NCBI GenBank assembly: GCA_039920305.1
Contig: JBDSEA010000231.1
Coordinates: 1 to 6,466 of the forward strand
Direction of reading: 5' to 3'
Source: DASRAJ01 sp039920305
Lineage (GTDB): Bacteria > Bacteroidota > Bacteroidia > Chitinophagales > UBA10324
Length of the DNA stretch: 6,466 nucleotides
Position numbers and translations under genes: made by a program. Below, piece after piece: positions 5,606 to 6,466 of this stretch; position 1 is the first letter of the stretch, and every line of letters begins with the position of its first letter. The notes below the pieces were generated by a model, which saw nothing but the letters and a program-made list of their open reading frames with translations, had not been told where the DNA came from and did no database searches.

Positions 5606-6466
5606 ATGAAAAAACTACTGCTGCTCCCGCTATTACCAATCATTTTTATATGCCTTCTGCAACCCACATCAACCCGGGGTTATTCCATTACGGAGATAAC
5701 AGCGTTGTATCAGAGCGGCCAGGTGTTTCTAACATGGAAAAATGCAAATGTTACGAATCTCCAATATAATGTTTATCGCTCATTAACCCCTATCACACTA
5801 TCCACCCAGCTCATTCCTGAAAACTTTATGGGCTATGTGCGGGATAACTCCGGAAAAAATATACGGAAATCACTTTTAAAGAATTCGAGTTTTTACTTTG
5901 TGATTACCGGTAACCAGCCCGCATTATCGAGTGACCGGGGGTTGTATGTAGTGACTTCTACTGCATCATCCTCTTATTATTACGCTGTAACTGTGACAAG
6001 CTTAGCTGATAATATTGAAGACAAAATTATTACTGCCGGGAATAGCTTGATTTCTCCGGTCACAGAGGCTGTATCACCCCCACAAGCAGTTCTTCAGACC
6101 ATTACTACCCAGGGAAATGGTGATATAAGCAATGAATACGTGATTTGGGGAAACAATCAAAATACAGCGAACTGGCGAGCTTTTAACAATTTGGGTTCTT
6201 ACGGTTATAATTTTACCCTTCAAAAACGGGGTAACTCTGCCAATCAGCCGCTCTGTGTTCAGTTCATAGATCAGGGACCCTTTAAGAAGGTCGGAAGTGA
6301 TTTCTGCGTTAACTGCAATATACTTTCCCTCGATGACTGGCTTCCAAATGGTGAGAATACTTACTGGATCGGATACCACGAATCATACAATATGTATTCA
6401 GGCAACAGCGGTAATCCTGTAATGACCACGGGTACAATAAAAACGTATTCTCAAAATCGCACACAG
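5606..6466 (+). CDS. Secreted protein with fibronectin-III-like N-terminal region, truncated by window edge
   Basis: The ATG at 5606 opens 287 codons with no stop before the window ends. The first 27 or so residues form a strong Sec signal peptide (MKKLLLLPLLPIIFICLLQP). Residues about 28-135 look like a fibronectin-III-type beta-sandwich: ITALYQSGQVFLTWKNA, then LQYNVYRSLTPI, and later SSYYYAVTVTSL, the last resembling the closing strands of such modules. The following part (about 165-287) is rich in Tyr, Asn and Trp and contains a CVNC pair (positions 235-238). It also has NGENTYWIGYHESYNMYSGN, then MTTGTIKTYSQNR at the right edge. The arrangement vaguely recalls large secreted alpha/beta-hydrolase-like proteins of this phylum, but no catalytic residues are in view and I do not assign an activity. 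A type IX secretion sorting domain, if present, would lie beyond the edge. Confidence 0.8.
   Translation, partial: MKKLLLLPLLPIIFICLLQPTSTRGYSITEITALYQSGQVFLTWKNANVTNLQYNVYRSLTPITLSTQLIPENFMGYVRDNSGKNIRKSLLKNSSFYFVITGNQPALSSDRGLYVVTSTASSSYYYAVTVTSLADNIEDKIITAGNSLISPVTEAVSPPQAVLQTITTQGNGDISNEYVIWGNNQNTANWRAFNNLGSYGYNFTLQKRGNSANQPLCVQFIDQGPFKKVGSDFCVNCNILSLDDWLPNGENTYWIGYHESYNMYSGNSGNPVMTTGTIKTYSQNRTQ

Noticed and set aside
6074..6379. 101-codon minus-strand frame at the right end
   Set aside because: Antisense to the secreted fibronectin-III-like protein, whose frame is open throughout and starts with a signal peptide.

Overview
The window looks like chromosomal DNA from a member of the Bacteroidota, probably of the Chitinophagales/Sphingobacteriales type. 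The evidence is: start codons without Shine-Dalgarno sequences and preceded by A-rich leaders; a perfect TAnnTTTG -7 box, the Bacteroidota primary-sigma promoter signature; a PadR regulator overlapping a PspC-domain membrane protein, a pairing common in that phylum; a stand-alone CreD; and a class II-type ribonucleotide reductase whose N-terminus matches the phylum's own version. The phylum is inferred from these traits, not from a marker gene. No tRNA, rRNA, CRISPR array, insertion sequence or phage gene is visible.

Layout. (1) Bases 1-674, minus strand: the first 224 codons of a ribonucleoside-diphosphate reductase, cut by the window edge. (2) Bases 675-870: the region between two divergent genes, with small dyads. 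(3) Bases 871-2229, plus strand: CreD, an inner-membrane protein of normal full length. (4) Bases 2230-2526: a 297-bp regulatory region. It holds an AT-rich hairpin after creD, then a cluster of AGTACT and ATACAA boxes around a -7 element. (5) Bases 2527-4633: a two-gene operon of a PadR-family repressor and a large PspC-domain membrane protein, overlapping by 8 bp. (6) Bases 4634-4877: mostly non-coding, with one possible 46-codon ORF. (7) Bases 4878-5451: two tandem short secreted proteins that align without gaps over their first 70 residues. They share a core, LLQxMTSxxxSxxxNxP, and basic tails, and belong to no family I recognise. (8) From 5606 to the window end: the start of a secreted protein with a fibronectin-III-like N-terminal region, open at the right edge.

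Apart from the ribonucleotide reductase, every predicted product except the PadR regulator sits in, or is exported through, the cell envelope. The best-supported functional unit is the PadR-PspC operon, probably self-repressed through the boxes upstream. The least explained unit is the pair of short secreted proteins. Whether they belong functionally to the PspC operon upstream or the secreted protein downstream cannot be told from this window.
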